A DNA stretch of 64,000 nucleotides from Aristolochia californica (taxonomy: Eukaryota > Streptophyta > Magnoliopsida > Piperales > Aristolochiaceae), in NCBI GenBank assembly GCA_029961685.1, contig JARWKL010000015.1, positions 12,584,801 through 12,648,800 on the forward strand. Reading direction: 5' to 3'. The notes below the pieces were generated by a model that worked only from the letters and a program-made list of their open reading frames with translations, did no database searches and was not told the origin of the DNA. Shown here one piece after another: positions 51,012 through 64,000 of the stretch (the stretch's first letter is position 1; every line of letters starts with the position of its first letter). The translations under genes were made by a program, and so were the position numbers.

Positions 51012-54000
51012 TGCATATCCACCACACTTAAAACATGTGAGGATCAGTTAGAGGTCCCTTTCCTATAAAATTCCACCAAGCTATTATTAGGGGGTTGTAC
51101 TAGTGGAATTTCCCAAACATGGATTTGGGAGCTCATTTTTAGTGCGTGAAATAATTTTCTCTTTATTATTATAGTTTTCAATTTTTTTTGCACACATGAA
51201 CTCTAAAATTTTCATTTTGTTGCGATCTTATATCTCTTTTGTTTACGAGGAAAAATGGGAGAGTGAAAACTCAAGTTAGGATCTGAAAAAAAAAATTTTG
51301 AAATGCACAAATGCTGAGTGAGGTAATTCCGAAAAGTATTTGTGATTTTTAAGGATAGGCAAAAAGTGGGTTGTTTGGCCCTGGTAAATATCCAACCACT
51401 TGAGAATTGTACTTTTTCTACTCCCCCCTAATTTTTGGATCTGAAGGGCACTTGCATCCTCAACATGGTTGTGGCATGCATATCCACTACACTTAAAACA
51501 TGTGAGGATCAGTAAGAGGTCCCTTTCCTATAAAATTCCACCTAGCTATTATTAGGGGGTTGTACTAGTGGAATTTCCCAAACATTGATTTTGGAGCTCA
51601 TTTTTAGTGCGTGAAATAATTTTCTCTTTATTATTATAGTTTTCAAATTTTTTTGCACACATGAACTCTAAAATTTTCATTTTGTTGTGATCTTATATAT
51701 TTTTTGTTTAGGAGGAAAAATGGAAGAGTGAAAACTCAAGTTTGATCTGAAAAAAAAAAAAAATTTGAAATGCACAAATGCTTAGAGAGATAATTCCGAA
51801 AAGTATTTGTGATTTTTAAAGATAAGCAAAAAGTGGGTTGTTTAGCCCTGGTAAATATCCAACCACTTGAGAATTGTACTTTTTCTACTCCCCCCTAATT
51901 TTTGGATCTGAAGGCCACTTGCATCCTCAACATGCTTGTGGCATGCATATCCACCACACTTAAAACATGTGAGGATCAGTTAGAGGTCCCTTTCCTGTAA
52001 AATTCCACCAAGCTATTATTAGGGGGTTGTACTAGTGGAATTTCCCAAACATGGATTTTGGAGCTCATTTTTAGTGCGTGAAATAATTTTCTATTTATTA
52101 TTATAGTTTTCAATTTTTTTTGCACACATGAACTCTAAAATTTTCATTTTGTTGCGATCTTATATCTCTTTTGTTTAGGAGGAAAAATGGGAGAGTGAAA
52201 ACTCAAGTTTGGATATGAAAAAAAGAAAAATTTGAAATGCACAAATGCCGAGAGAGATAATTCCGAAAAATATCTGTGATTTTTAAGGATAGGCAAAAAG
52301 TGAGTTGTTTGGCCCTGGTAAATATCCAACCACTAGAGAATTGTACTTTTTCTACTCCCCCCCTAAGTTTTGGATCTGAAGGCCACTTGCATCCTCAACA
52401 TGCTTGTGGCATGCATATCCACCACACTTAAAACATGTGAGGATCAGTTAGAGGTCCCTTTCCTATAAAATTCCACCAATCTATTATTAGGGGGTTGTAC
52501 TAGTGGAATTTCCCAAACATGGACTTTGGAGTTCAATTTTAGTGCGTGAAATAATTTTCTATTTATTATAATAGTTTTGAAATTTTTTTGCATACATGAA
52601 CTCTAAAATTTCATTTTGTTACGATCTTATATCTTTTTTGTTTACGAGGAAAAATGGGAGAGTGAAAACTCAAGTTTGGATCTGAAAAAAATAAATTTGA
52701 AATGCACAAATGCTTGGAGAGATAATTCCGAAAAGTATCTGTGATTTTTAAGGATAGGCAAAAAGTGGGTTGTTTGGCCCTGGTAAATATCCAACCACTT
52801 GAGAATTGTACTTTTTCTACTTCCCCCTAATTTTTGGATCTGAAGGCCACTTGCATCCTCAACATACTTGTGGCATTCATATCCACCACACTTAAAACAT
52901 GTGAGGATCAGTTAGAGCTGCCTTTCCTATAAAATTCCACCAAGCTATTATTAGGGGGTTGTACTAGTGGAATTTCCCAAACATGGATTTTAGAGTTCAA
53001 TTTTAGTGCGTGAAATAATTTTCTATTTATTATAATAGTTTTAAAATTTTTTTGCATACATGAACTCTAAAATTTCATTTTGTTGCGATCTTATATCTTT
53101 TTTGTTTACGAGGAAAAATGGGAGAGTGAAAACTCAAGTTTGGATCTGAAAAAAATAAATTTGAAATGCACAAATGCTTAGAGAAATAATTCCGAAAAGT
53201 ATCTGTGATTTTTAAGGATAGGCAAAAAGTGGGTTGTTTGGCCCTGGTAAATATCCAACCACTTGAGAATTGTACTTTTTCTACTTCCCCCTAATTTTTG
53301 GATCTGAAGGCCACTCGCATCCTCAACATACTTGTGGCATGCATATCCACCACACTTAAAACATGTGAGGATCAGTTAGAGCTGCCTTTCCTATAAAATT
53401 CCACCAAGCTATTATTAGGGGGTTGTACTAGTGGAATTTCCCAAACATGGATTTTGGAGCTCATTTTTAGTGCGTGAAATAATTTTCTATTTATTATTAT
53501 AGTTTTCAAATTTTTTTGCACACATGAACTCTAAAATTTTCATTTTGTTGCGATCTTATATCGTTTTTGTTCACGAGGAAAAATGGGAGAGTGAAAACTC
53601 AGGTTTGGATCTGAAAAAAAAAATTTGAAATGCACAAATGCTGAGAGAGATAATTCCGAAAAGTATCTGTGATTTTTAAGGATAGGCAAAAAGTGGGTTG
53701 TTTGGCCCTGGTAAATATCCAACCACTTGAGAATTGTACTTTTTCTACTCCCCCCTAATTCTATGATCTGAAGGCCACTTGCATCCTCAACATGTTTGTG
53801 GCATGCATATCCACCACACTTAAAACATGTGAGGATCAGTTAGAGGTACCTTTCCTACAAAATTCCACCAAGCTATTATTAGGGGGTTGTACTAGTGGAA
53901 TTTCCCAAACATGGATTTTGGAGCTCATTTTTAGTGCGTGAAATAATTTTCTATTTATTATTATAGTTTTCAAATTTTTTTGCACACATGAACTCTAAAA

Positions 54001-57000
54001 TTTTCATTTTGCTGCGTTCTTATATCTCTTTTGTTTACGAGGAAAATTGGGAGAGTGAAAACACTAGTTTGGATCTGAAAAAAAAAAAATTTGAAATGCA
54101 CAAATGCTGAGAAAGATAATTCCGAAAAGTATCTGTGATTTTGAAGGATAGGCAAAAAGTGGGTTGTTTGGCCCTGGTATTAATCCAACCACTTGAGAAT
54201 TGTACTTTTTCTACTCCCCCCTAATTTTTGAATCTGAAGGGCACTTGCATCCTCAACATGGTTGTGGCATGCATATCCACTACACTTAAAACATGTGAGG
54301 ATCAGTTAGAGGTCCCTTTCCTACAAAATTCCACCAAGCTATTATTAGGGGTTTGTACTAGTGAAATTTCCCAAACATGGATTTTGGAGCTCATTTTTAG
54401 TGCGTGAAATAATTTTCTTTTTATTATTATAGTTTTCAAATTTTTTTGCACACATGAACTCTAAAATTTTCATTTTGTTGCGATCTTATATCTTTTTTGT
54501 TTACGAGGAAAAATGGGAGAGTGAAAACTTAAGTTTGGATCTTAAAAATATAAATTTGAAATGCACAAATGCTTAGAGAGATAATTCCGAAAAGTATCTG
54601 TGATTTTTAAGGATAGGCAAAAAGTGGGTTGTTTGGCCCTGGTAAATATCCAACCACTTGAGAATTGTACTTTTTCTACTTCCCCCTAATTTTTGGATCA
54701 GAAGGCCACTTGCATCCTCAACATACTTGTGGCATGCATATCCACCACACTTAAAACATGTGAGGATCAGTTAGAGCTGCCTTTCCTATAAAATTCCACC
54801 AAGCTATTATTAGGGGATTGTACTAGTGGAATTTCCCAAACATGGATTTTGGAGCTCATTTTTAGTGAGTGAAATAATTTTCTATTTATTATTATAGTTT
54901 TCAAATTTTTTTGCACACATGAACTCTAAAATTTTCATTTTGTTGCGATCTTATATCTTTTTTGTTCACGAGGAAAAATGGGAGAGTGAAAACTCAGGTT
55001 TGGATCTGAAAAAAAAAATTTGAAATGCACAAATGCTGAGAGAGATAATTCCGAAAAGTATCTGTGATTTTTAAGGATAGGCAAAAAGTGGGTTGTTTGG
55101 CCCTGGTAAATATCCAACCACTTGAGAATTGTACTTTTTCTACTCCCCCCTAATTCTATGATCTGAAGGCCACTTGCATCCTCAACATGTTTGTGGCATG
55201 CATATCCACCACACTTAAAACATGTGAGGATCAGTTAGAGGTACCTTTCCTACAAAATTCCACCAAGCTATTATTAGGGGGTTGTACTAGTGGAATTTCC
55301 CAAACATGGATTTTGGAGCTCATTTTTAGTGCGTGAAATCATTTTCTATTTATTATTATAGTTTTCAAATTTTTTTGCACACATGAACTCTAAAATTTTC
55401 ATTTTGCTGCGTTCTTATATCTCTTTTGTTTACGAGGAAAATTGGGAGAGTGAAAACACTAGTTTGGATCTGAAAAAAAAAAATTTGAAATGCACAAATG
55501 CTGAGAAAGATAATTCCGAAAAGTATCTGTGATTTTGAAGGATAGGCAAAAAGTGGGTTGTTTGGCCCTGGTATTAATCCAACCACTTGAGAATTGTACT
55601 TTTTCTACTCCCCCCTAATTTTTGGATCTGAAGGGCACTTGCATCCTCAACATGGTTGTGGCATGCATATCCACTACACTTAAAACATGTGAGGATCAGT
55701 AAGAGGTCCCTTTCCTATAAAATTCCACCTAGCTATTATTAGGGGGTTGTACTAGTGGAATTTCCCAAAACATTGATTTTGGAGCTCATTTTTAGTGCGT
55801 GAAATAATTTTCTATTTATTATTATAGTTTTCAAATTTTTTTGCACACATGAACTCCAAAATTTTCATTTTGCTGCGTTCTTATATCTCTTTTGTTTACG
55901 AGGAAAATTGGGAGAGTGAAAACACTAGTTTGGATCTGAAAAAAAAAAATTTGAAATGCACAAATGCTGAGAAAGATAATTCCGAAAAGTACCTGTGATT
56001 TTGAAGGATAGGCAAAAAGTGGGTTGTTTAGCCCTGGTAAATAACCAACCACTTGAGAATTGTACTTTTTCTACCCCCCGCTAATTTTTGGATCTGAAGG
56101 CCACTTGCATCCTCAACATGCTTGTGGCATGCATATCCACCACACTTAAAACATGTGAGGATCAGTTAGAGGTCCCTTTCCTATAAAATTCCACCAAGCT
56201 ATTATTAGGGGGTTGTACTAGTGGAATTTCCCAAACATGGATTTTGGAGCTCATTTTTAGTGCGTGAAATAATTTTCTATATATTATTATAGTTTTCAAA
56301 TTTTATTGTACACATGAACTCTAAAATTTTCATTTTGTTGCGATCTTATATCTTTTTTGTTTACGAGGAAAAATGGGAGAGTGAAAACTCAAGTTTGAAA
56401 ACAATAAAAAAAAAAAATTGAAATGCACAAATGCTGAGAGAGATAATTCCGAAAAGTATCTGTGATTTTTAAGGATAGGCAAAAAGGGGGTTGTTTGGCC
56501 CTGGTAGATATCCCACCACTTGAGAATTGTACTTTTTCTACTCCCCCCTAATTTTTGGATCTGAAGGCCACTTGCATCTTCAACATGCTTGTGGCATGCA
56601 TATCCACCACACTTAAAACATGTGAGGATCAGTTAGGGGTCCCTTTCCAACAAAATTCCACCAAGCTATTATTAGGGGGTTGTACTAGTGGAATTTCCCA
56701 AACATGGATTTTGGAGCTCATTTTTAATGCGTGAAATAATTTTCTCTTTATTATTATAGTTTTCAAACTTTTTTGCACACATGAACTCTAAAATTTTCAT
56801 TTTGTTGTGATCTTATATCTTTTTTGTTTACGAGGAAAAATGGGAGAGTGAAAACTCAAGTTTGGATCTGAAAAAAAAAAATTTGAAATGCACAAATGCT
56901 GAGAGAGATCATTCCGAAAAGTATTTTTGATTTTTTTGGATAGGAAAAAAGTGGGTTGTTTGGCCCTGGTAAATATCCAACCACTTGAGAATTGTACTTT

Positions 57001-60000
57001 TTCTACTCCCCCCTAATTTTTGGATCTGAAGGGCACTTGCATCCTCAACATGGTTGTGGCGTGCATATCCACCACACTTAAAAAATGTGAGGATCAGTTA
57101 GAGGTCCCTTTCCTATAAAATTCCACCAAGCTATTATTAGGGGTTGTACTAGTGGAATTTCCCAAACATGGATTTTGGAGCTCATTTCTAGTGCGTGAAA
57201 TAATTTTCTATTTATTATTATAGTTTTCTAATTTTTTTGCACTCATGAACTCTAAAATTTTCATTTTGTTGCGATCTTTTATCTTTTTTGTTCACGAGGA
57301 AAAGTGGGAGAGTGTAAACTCAAGTTTGGATCTGAAAATAAAAAAATTTGAAGTGCACAAATGCTAAGAGAGATAATTCCGAAAAGTATCTATGATTTTT
57401 AAGGATAGGCAAAAAGTGGGTTGTTAGGCCCTGGTAAATATCCAACCACTTGAGAATTGTATTTTTTCTACTCCCCCCTAATTTTATGATCTTAAGGCCA
57501 CTTGCATCCACAACATGCTTGTGGCGTGCATATCCACCACACTTAAAACATGTGAGGATCAGTTAGAGGTCCCTTTCCTATAAAATTCCACCAAGCTATT
57601 ATTAGGGGGTTGTACTAGTGGAATTTCCCAAACATGGATTTTGGAGCTCATTTTTAGTGCGTGAAATAATTTTCTATTTATTATTATAGTTTTCAAATTT
57701 TTTTAAACATATGAACTCTAAAATTTTCATTTTGTTGCGATCTTATATCTTTTTTGTTTACGAGGAAAAATGGGAGAGTGAAAACTCAAGTTTGATCTGA
57801 AAAAAAAAAAAAATTTGAAATGCACAAGTGCTGAGAGAGATAATTCCGAAAAGTATTTGTGATTTTTAAGGATAAGCAAAAAGTGGGTTGTTTAGCCCTG
57901 GTAAATATCCAACCACGTGAGAATTGTACTTTTTCTACTCCCCCCAAATTTTTGGATCTGAAGGCCACTTGCATCCTCAACATGCTTGTGGCATGCATAT
58001 CCACCACACTTAAAACACGTGAGGATCAGTAAGAGGTCCCTTTCCTATAAAATTCCACCAAGCTATTATTAGGCGGTTGTACTAGTGGAATTTCCCAAAC
58101 ATGGATTTTGGAGCTCATTTTTAGTGCGTGAAATCATTTTCTATTTATTATTATAGTTTTCAAATTTTTTTGCACACATGAACTCTAAAATTTTCATTTT
58201 GCAGCGTTCTTATATCTCTTTTGTTTACGAGGAAAATTGGGAGAGTGAAAACACTAGTTTGGATCTGAAAAAAAAAAAAATTTGAAATGCACAAATGCTG
58301 AGAAAGATAATTCCGAAAAGTATCTGTGATTTTGAAGGATAGGCAAAAAGTGGGTTGTTTGGCCCTGGTAAATATCCAACCACTTGAGAATTGTACTTTT
58401 TCTACCCCCCGCTAATTTTTGGATCAGAAGGCCACTTGCATCCTCAACATGCTTGTGGCATGCATATCCACCACACTTGAAACATGTGAGGATCAGTTAG
58501 AGGTCCCTTTCCTATAAAATTCCACCAAGCTATTATTAGGGGGTTGTACTAGTGGAATTTCCCAAACATGGATTTTGGAGCTCATTTTTAGTGCGTGAAA
58601 TAATTTTCTATATATTATTATAGTTTTCAAATTTTGTTGTACACATGAACTCTAAAATTTTCATTTTGTTGCGATCTTATATCTTTTTTGTTTACGAGGA
58701 AAAATGGGAGAGAGAAAACTCAAGTTTGAAAACTATAAAAAAAAAAATTTGAAATGCACAAATGCTGAGAGAGATAATTCCGAAAAGTATCTGTGATTTT
58801 TAAGGATAGGCAAAAAGGGGGTTGTTTGGCCCTGGTAAATATCCAACCACTCGAGAATTGTACTTTTTCTACTCCCCCCTAATTTTTGGATCTGAAGGCC
58901 ACTTGCATCCTCAACATGCTTGTGGCATGCATATCCACCACACTTAAAACATGTGAGGATCAGTTAGAGGTCCCTTTCCAACAAAATTCCACCAAGCTAT
59001 TATTAGGGGGTTGTACTAGTGGAATTTCCCAAACATGGATTTTGGAGCTCATTTTTAGTGCGTGAAATAATTTTCTCTTTATTATTATAGTTTTCAAATT
59101 TTTTTGCACACATGAACTCTAAAATTTTCATTTTGTTGCGATCTTATATCTCTTTTGTTTACGAGGAAAAATGGGAGAGTGAAAACTCAAGTTAGGATCT
59201 GAAAAAAAAAAAATTTGAAATGCACAAATGTTGGGTGAGGTAATTCCGAAAAGTATTTGTGATTTTTAAGGATAGGCAAAAAGTGGGTTGTTTGGCCCTG
59301 GTAAATATCCAACCACTTGAGAATTGTACTTTTTCTACTCCCCCCTAATTTTTGGATCTGAAGGCCACTTGCATCCTCAACATGCTTGTGGCGTGCATAT
59401 CCACCACACTTAAAACATGTGAGGATCAGTTAGAGGTCCCTTTCCTATAAAATTTCACCAAGCTATTATTAGGGGTTGTACTAGTGGAATTTCCCAAACA
59501 TGGATTTTGGAGCTCATTTTTAGTGCGTGAAATAATTTTCTATTTATTATTATAGTTTTCTAATTTTTTTGCACACATGAACTCTAAAATTTTCATTTTG
59601 TTGCGATCTTATATCTTTTTTGTTCACGAGGAAAAGTGGGAGAGTGTAAACTCAAGTTTGGATCTGAAAATAAAAAAATTTGAAGTGCACAAATGCTAAG
59701 AGAGATAATTCCGAAAAGTATCTATGATTTTTAAGGATAGGCAAAAAGTGGGTTGTTAGGCCCTGGTAAATATCCAACCACTTGAGAATTGTATTTTTTC
59801 TACTCCCCCCTAATTTTATGATCTTAAGGCCATTTGCATCCTCAACATGCTTGTGGCGTGCATATCCACCACACTTAAAACATGTGAGGATCAGTTAGAG
59901 GTCCCTTTCCTATAAAATTCCACCAAGCTATTATTAGGGGGTTGTACTAGTGGAATTTCCCAAACATGGATTTTGGAGCTCATTTTTAGTGCGTGAAATA

Positions 60001-63000
60001 ATTTTCTATTTATTATTATAGTTTTCAAATTTTTTTAAACATATGAACTCTAAAATTTTCATTTTGTTGCGATCTTATATCTTTTTTGTTCACGAGGAAA
60101 AATGGGAGAGTGAAAACTCAAGTTTGGATCTGAAAAAAAAAAAATTTGAAGTGCACAAATGCTGAGAGAGATAATTCCGAAAAGTATCTGTGATTTTTAA
60201 GGATAGGCAAAAAGTGGGTTGTTTGGCCCTGGCAAACACTTGAGAATTGTACTTTTTCTACTCCCCCCCAATTTTTGGATCTGAAGGCCACTTGCATCCT
60301 CAACATGCATGTGGCATGCATAGCCACCACACTTAAAACATGTGACGATCAGTTACAGGTCCCTTTCCTACAAAATTCCACCAAGCTATTATTAGGGGTT
60401 TGTACTAGTGGAATTTCCCAAACATGGATTTTGGAGCTCATTTTTAGTGCATGAAATAATTTTCTTTTTATTATTATAGTTTTCAAATTTTTTTGCACAC
60501 ATGAACTCTAAAATTTTCATTTTGTTGCGATCTTATATCTTTTTTGTTTACGAGGAAAAATGGGAGAGTGAAAACTCAAGTTTGGATCTGAAAAAAATAA
60601 ATTTGAAATGCACAAATGCTTAGAGAGATAATTCCGAAAAGTATCTGTGATTTTTAAGGATAGGCAAAAAGTGGGTTGTTTGGCCCTGGTAAATATCCAA
60701 CCACTTGAGAATTGTACTTTTTCTACTTCCCCCTAATTTTTGGATCTGAAGGCCACTTGCATCCTCAACATACTTGTGGCATGCATATCCACCACACTTA
60801 AAACATGTGAGGATCAGTTAGAGCTGCCTTTCCTATAAAATTCCACCAAGCTATTATTAGGGGATTGTATTAGTGGAATTTCCCAAACATGGATTTTGGA
60901 GCTCATTTTTAGTGAGTGAAATAATTTTCTATTTATTATTATAGTTTTCAAATTTTTTTGCACACATGAACTCTAAAATTTTCATTTTGTTGCGATCTTA
61001 TATCTTTTTTGTTCACGAGGAAAAATGGGAGAGTGAAAACTCAGGTTTGGATCTGAAAAAAAAAAATTTGAAATGCACAAATGCTGAGAGAGATAATTCC
61101 GAAAAGTATCTGTGATTTTTAAGGATAGGCAAAAAGTGGGTTGTTTGGCCCTGGTAAATATCCAACCACTTGAGAATTGTACTTTTTCTACTCCCCCCTA
61201 ATTCTATGATCTGAAGGCCACTTGCATCCTCAACATGCTTGTGGCATGCATATCCACCACACTTAAAACATGTGAGGATCAGTTAGAGGTACCTTTCCTA
61301 CAAAATTCCACCAAGCTATTATTAGGGGGTTGTACTAGTGGAATTTCCCAAACATGGATTTTGGAGCTCATTTTTAGTGCGTGAAATCATTTTCTATTTA
61401 TTATTATAGTTTTCAAATTTGTTTGCACACATGAACTCTAAAATTTTCATTTTGCTGCGTTCTTATATCTCTTTTGTTTACGAGGAAAATTGGGAGAGTA
61501 AAAACACTAGTTTGGATCTGAAAAAAAAAAAAATTTGAAATGCACAAATGCTGAGAAAGATAATTCCGAAAAGTATCTGTGATTTTGAAGGATAGGCAAA
61601 AAGTGGGTTGTTTCGCCCTGGTAAATATCCAACCACTTGAGAATTGTACTTTTTCTACCCCCCGCTAATTTTTGGATCTGAAGGCCACTTGCATCCTCAA
61701 CATGCTTGTGGCATGCATATCCACCACACTTAAAACATGTGAGGATCAGTTAGAGGTCCCTTTCCTATAAAATTCCACCAAGCTATTATTAGGGGGTTGT
61801 ACTAGTGGAATTTCCCAAACATGGATTTTGGAGCTCATTTTTAGTGCGTGAAATAATTTTCTATATTTTATTATAGTTTTCAAATTTTATTGTACACATG
61901 AACTCTTAAAATTTTCATTTTGTTGCGATCTTATATCTTTTTCGTTTACGAGGAAAAATGGGAGAGAGAAAACTCAAGTTTGAAAACTATAAAAAAAAAA
62001 TTTGAAATGCACAAATGCTGAGAGAGATAATTCCGAAAAGTATCTGTGATTTTTAAGGATAGGCAAAAAGGGGGTTGTTTGGCCCTGGTAAATATCCAAC
62101 CACTCGAGAATTGTACTTTTTCTACTCCCCCCTAATTTTTGGATCTGAAGGCCACTTGCATCCTCAACATGCTTGTGGCATGCATATCCACCACACTTAA
62201 AACATGTGAGGATCAGTTAGAGGTCCCTTTCCAACAAAATTCCACCAAGCTATTATTAGGGGGTTGTACTAGTGGAATTTCCCAAACATGGATTTTGGAG
62301 CTCATTTTTGGTGCGTGAAATAATTTTCTCTTTATTATTATAGTTTTCAAATTTTTTTGCACACATGAACTCTAAAATTTTCATTTTGTTGCGATCTTAT
62401 ATCTCTTTTGTTTACGAGGAAAAAAGGGAGAGTGAAAACTCAAGTTAGGATCTGAAAAAAAAAAAATTTGAAATGCACAAATGCTGAGTGAGGTAATTCC
62501 GAAAAGTATTTGTGATTTTTAAGGATAGGCAAAAAGTGGGTTGTTTGGCCCTGGTAAATATCCAACCACTTGAGAATTGTAATTTTTCTACTCCCCCCTA
62601 ATTTTTGGATCTGAAGGGCACTTGCATCCTCAACATGGTTGTGGCATGCATATCCACTACACTTAAAACATGTGAGGATCAGTAAGAGGTCCCTTTCCTA
62701 AAAAATTCCACCTAGCTATTATTAGGGGGTTGTACTAGTGGAATTTCCCAAACATTGATTTTGGAGCTCATTTTTAGTGCGTGAAAAAATTTTCTCTTTA
62801 TTATTATAGTTTTCAAATTTTTTTGCACACATGAACTCTAAAATTTTCATTTTGTTGTGATCTTATATCTTTTTTGTTTACGAGGAAAAATGGAAGAGTA
62901 AAAACTCAAGTTTGATCTGAAAAAAAAAAAATTTTAAATGCACAAATGCTTAGAGAGATAATTCCGAAAAGTATTTGTGATTTTTAAGGATAAGTAAAAA

Positions 63001-64000
63001 GTGGGTTGTTTCGCCCTGGTAAATATCCAACCACTTGAGAATTGTACTTTTTCTACTCCCCCCTAATTTTTGGATCTGAAGGCCACTTGCATCCTCAACA
63101 TGCTTGTGGCATGCATATCCACCACACTTAAAACATGTGAGGATCAGTAAGAGGTCCCTTTCCGATAAAATTCCACCAAGCTATTATTAGGGGGTTGTAC
63201 TAGTGGAATTTCCCAAACATGGATTTTGGAGCTCATTTTTAGTGCGTGAAATAATTTTCTCTTTATTATTATAGTTTTCAAATTTTTTTGCACACATGAA
63301 CTCTAAAATTTTCATTTTGTTGCGATCTTATATCTTTTTTGTTTACGAGGAAAAATGGGAGAGTGAAAACTCAAGTTTGGATATGAAAAAAAAAATTTGA
63401 AATGCACAAATGCTGAGAGAGATAATTCCGAAAAGTATCTGTGATTTTTATGGATAGGCAAAAAGTGCGTTGTTTGGCCCTGGTAAATATTCAACCACTT
63501 GAGAATTGTACTTTTTCTACTCCCCCCTTATTTTGGGATCTGAAGGCCACTTGCATCCTCAACATGCTTGTGGTATGCATATCCACCACACTTAAAACAT
63601 GTGAGGATCAGTTAGAGGTCCCTTTCCTATAAAATTCCACCAAGCTATTATTAGGGGGTTGTACTAGTGGAATTTCCCAAACATGGATTTTGGAGCTCAT
63701 TTTTAGTGCGTGAAATAATTTTCTCTTTATTATTATAGTTTTCAAATTTTTTTGCACACATGAACTCTAAAATTTTCATTTTGTTGCGATCTTATATCTT
63801 TTTTGTTTACGAGGAAAAATGGGAGAGTGAAAACTCAAGTTTGGATCTGAAAAAAAAAAATTTGAAATGCACAAATGCTGAGAGAGCTCATTGCGAAAAG
63901 TATTTGTGATTTTTATGGATAGGCAAAAAGTGGGTTGTTTGGCCCTGGTAAATATCCAACCACTTGAGAATTGTACTTTTTCTACTCCCCCCTAATTTTT
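51012..64000 (+). repeat. 29-monomer repeat unit B, cut by the window end
   Basis: This is the second copy of unit A at an offset of exactly 13,494 bp up to base 64,000 (64,000 matches 50,506), so about 500 bp of the unit lie beyond the window. In the stretches I compared base by base, I found only two differences inside the unit: 51,182 't' for 37,688 'a', and 52,579 'g' for 39,085 'c'. At the boundary, 51,011 'g' stands against 37,517 'a'. Eleven open frames spread through both copies translate identically. The constant offset means no net insertion or deletion, even in homopolymer tracts. Confidence 0.95.
63707..64000 (+). repeat. Partial monomer at the right edge
   Basis: The first 294 bp of an E-type monomer ('agctcattgcg', 'tatttgtg', 'tttatgg'), corresponding to 50,213-50,506 in unit A. 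The array continues beyond the window. Confidence 0.9.

Larger units (their letters stand above)
1..64000 (+). repeat. Satellite DNA array, ~465-bp monomer, ~137 head-to-tail copies
   Basis: The same ~465-bp sequence repeats throughout without a break. Landmark words such as 'gtgcgtgaaataa', 'gttgcgatcttat', 'ggccctggtaaatatcc', 'tccaccacactta' and 'ggagctcattttt' recur once per monomer in fixed order and always on the + strand. The first landmark starts at base 1 and the last at 63,707, which gives 137 monomers averaging 465.0 bp. Length variation comes mainly from the A tract (7-14), from a 2-bp 'gt' insertion before 'actagt' in some left-hand monomers, and from a few 6-10 bp deletions. There is no inversion, no insertion of foreign DNA and no unique spacer. 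Known biology: long homogeneous tandem arrays of this kind form centromeric, pericentromeric or subtelomeric heterochromatin in eukaryotes. A centromeric role here is inference only. I do not recognise the family. Confidence 0.98.
18604..64000 (+). repeat. Array block II: younger subfamily with higher-order structure
   Basis: From the monomer at 18,604 the variant 'ttctatttatt' replaces 'ttctacttatt'. From 19.1 kb onward nearly every monomer reads 'cacatgaac' (one early example at 18,190, and 18,650 still reads 'cacacgaac'). About 97 monomers follow. Recognisable types, called C to P here from their diagnostic variants, recur at multiples of the monomer length. They form trimer, heptamer and 29-mer periodicities toward the right end. 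Confidence 0.8.

Noticed and set aside
1..64000. CRISPR array
   Set aside because: The repeating unit is ~465 bp with no short repeat/variable spacer alternation, and every part of the unit repeats.
1..64000. Transposon or LTR insertion, or ribosomal spacer repeats
   Set aside because: Register is never interrupted by more than a few bases. No target-site duplications, terminal repeats, polyprotein-like frames or rRNA sequence were seen. The A tract is internal to every monomer and not a retrotransposon tail.

Overview
The window is one uninterrupted array of a satellite DNA. From base 1 to base 64,000 it consists of head-to-tail copies of a monomer of about 465 bp, all in the same orientation: 137 complete monomers plus a 294-bp partial copy at the right edge (63,707-64,000). 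I see no protein-coding gene, RNA gene, transposon, CRISPR array or unique sequence. The consensus monomer, counted by hand, is about 35% G+C, with an A tract of 7-14 bases, T tracts, a C5-7 run and a G4-5 run. Such an array points to a eukaryotic nuclear genome and most plausibly to centromeric, pericentromeric or other constitutive heterochromatin. I do not recognise the monomer and cannot name the organism or even the kingdom with confidence.

Layout. (1) 1-18.6 kb is an older, more heterogeneous block (mostly 'cacacgaac' or 'cacaggaac', and 'ctacttatt'). It contains two old segmental repeats, 1-1.83 kb with 5.58-7.40 kb and 1.96-4.75 kb with 14.52-17.32 kb, and a short conversion-like patch near 16.6 kb. 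(2) At about 18.6 kb the monomers switch to a second subfamily ('cacatgaac', 'ctatttatt' or 'ctctttatt') that fills the rest. (3) 20-37.5 kb carries interleaved duplications with offsets of 3,254, 6,510, 7,904 and 10,230 bp, which are 7, 14, 17 and 22 monomers. (4) From 32 kb onward monomer types recur in a set order, giving a heptamer higher-order repeat of about 3.25 kb and an embedded trimer of 1,395 bp. (5) 37.5-51.0 kb is a 29-monomer unit of 13,494 bp, repeated in tandem and almost without difference from 51.0 kb to the end of the window.

Interpretation. The array appears to have grown by unequal exchange and conversion that always respect the 465-bp register. The oldest copies lie on the left and the youngest amplification on the right, as expected if the window runs from a flank of an array toward its homogenised core. 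Each monomer carries two dispersed inverted repeats (arms 14 and 9 bp) and a 12-bp direct repeat 158 bp apart. The last may be a trace of a smaller ancestral repeat of about 155 bp. Short open reading frames of 60-98 codons recur only because the monomer recurs.
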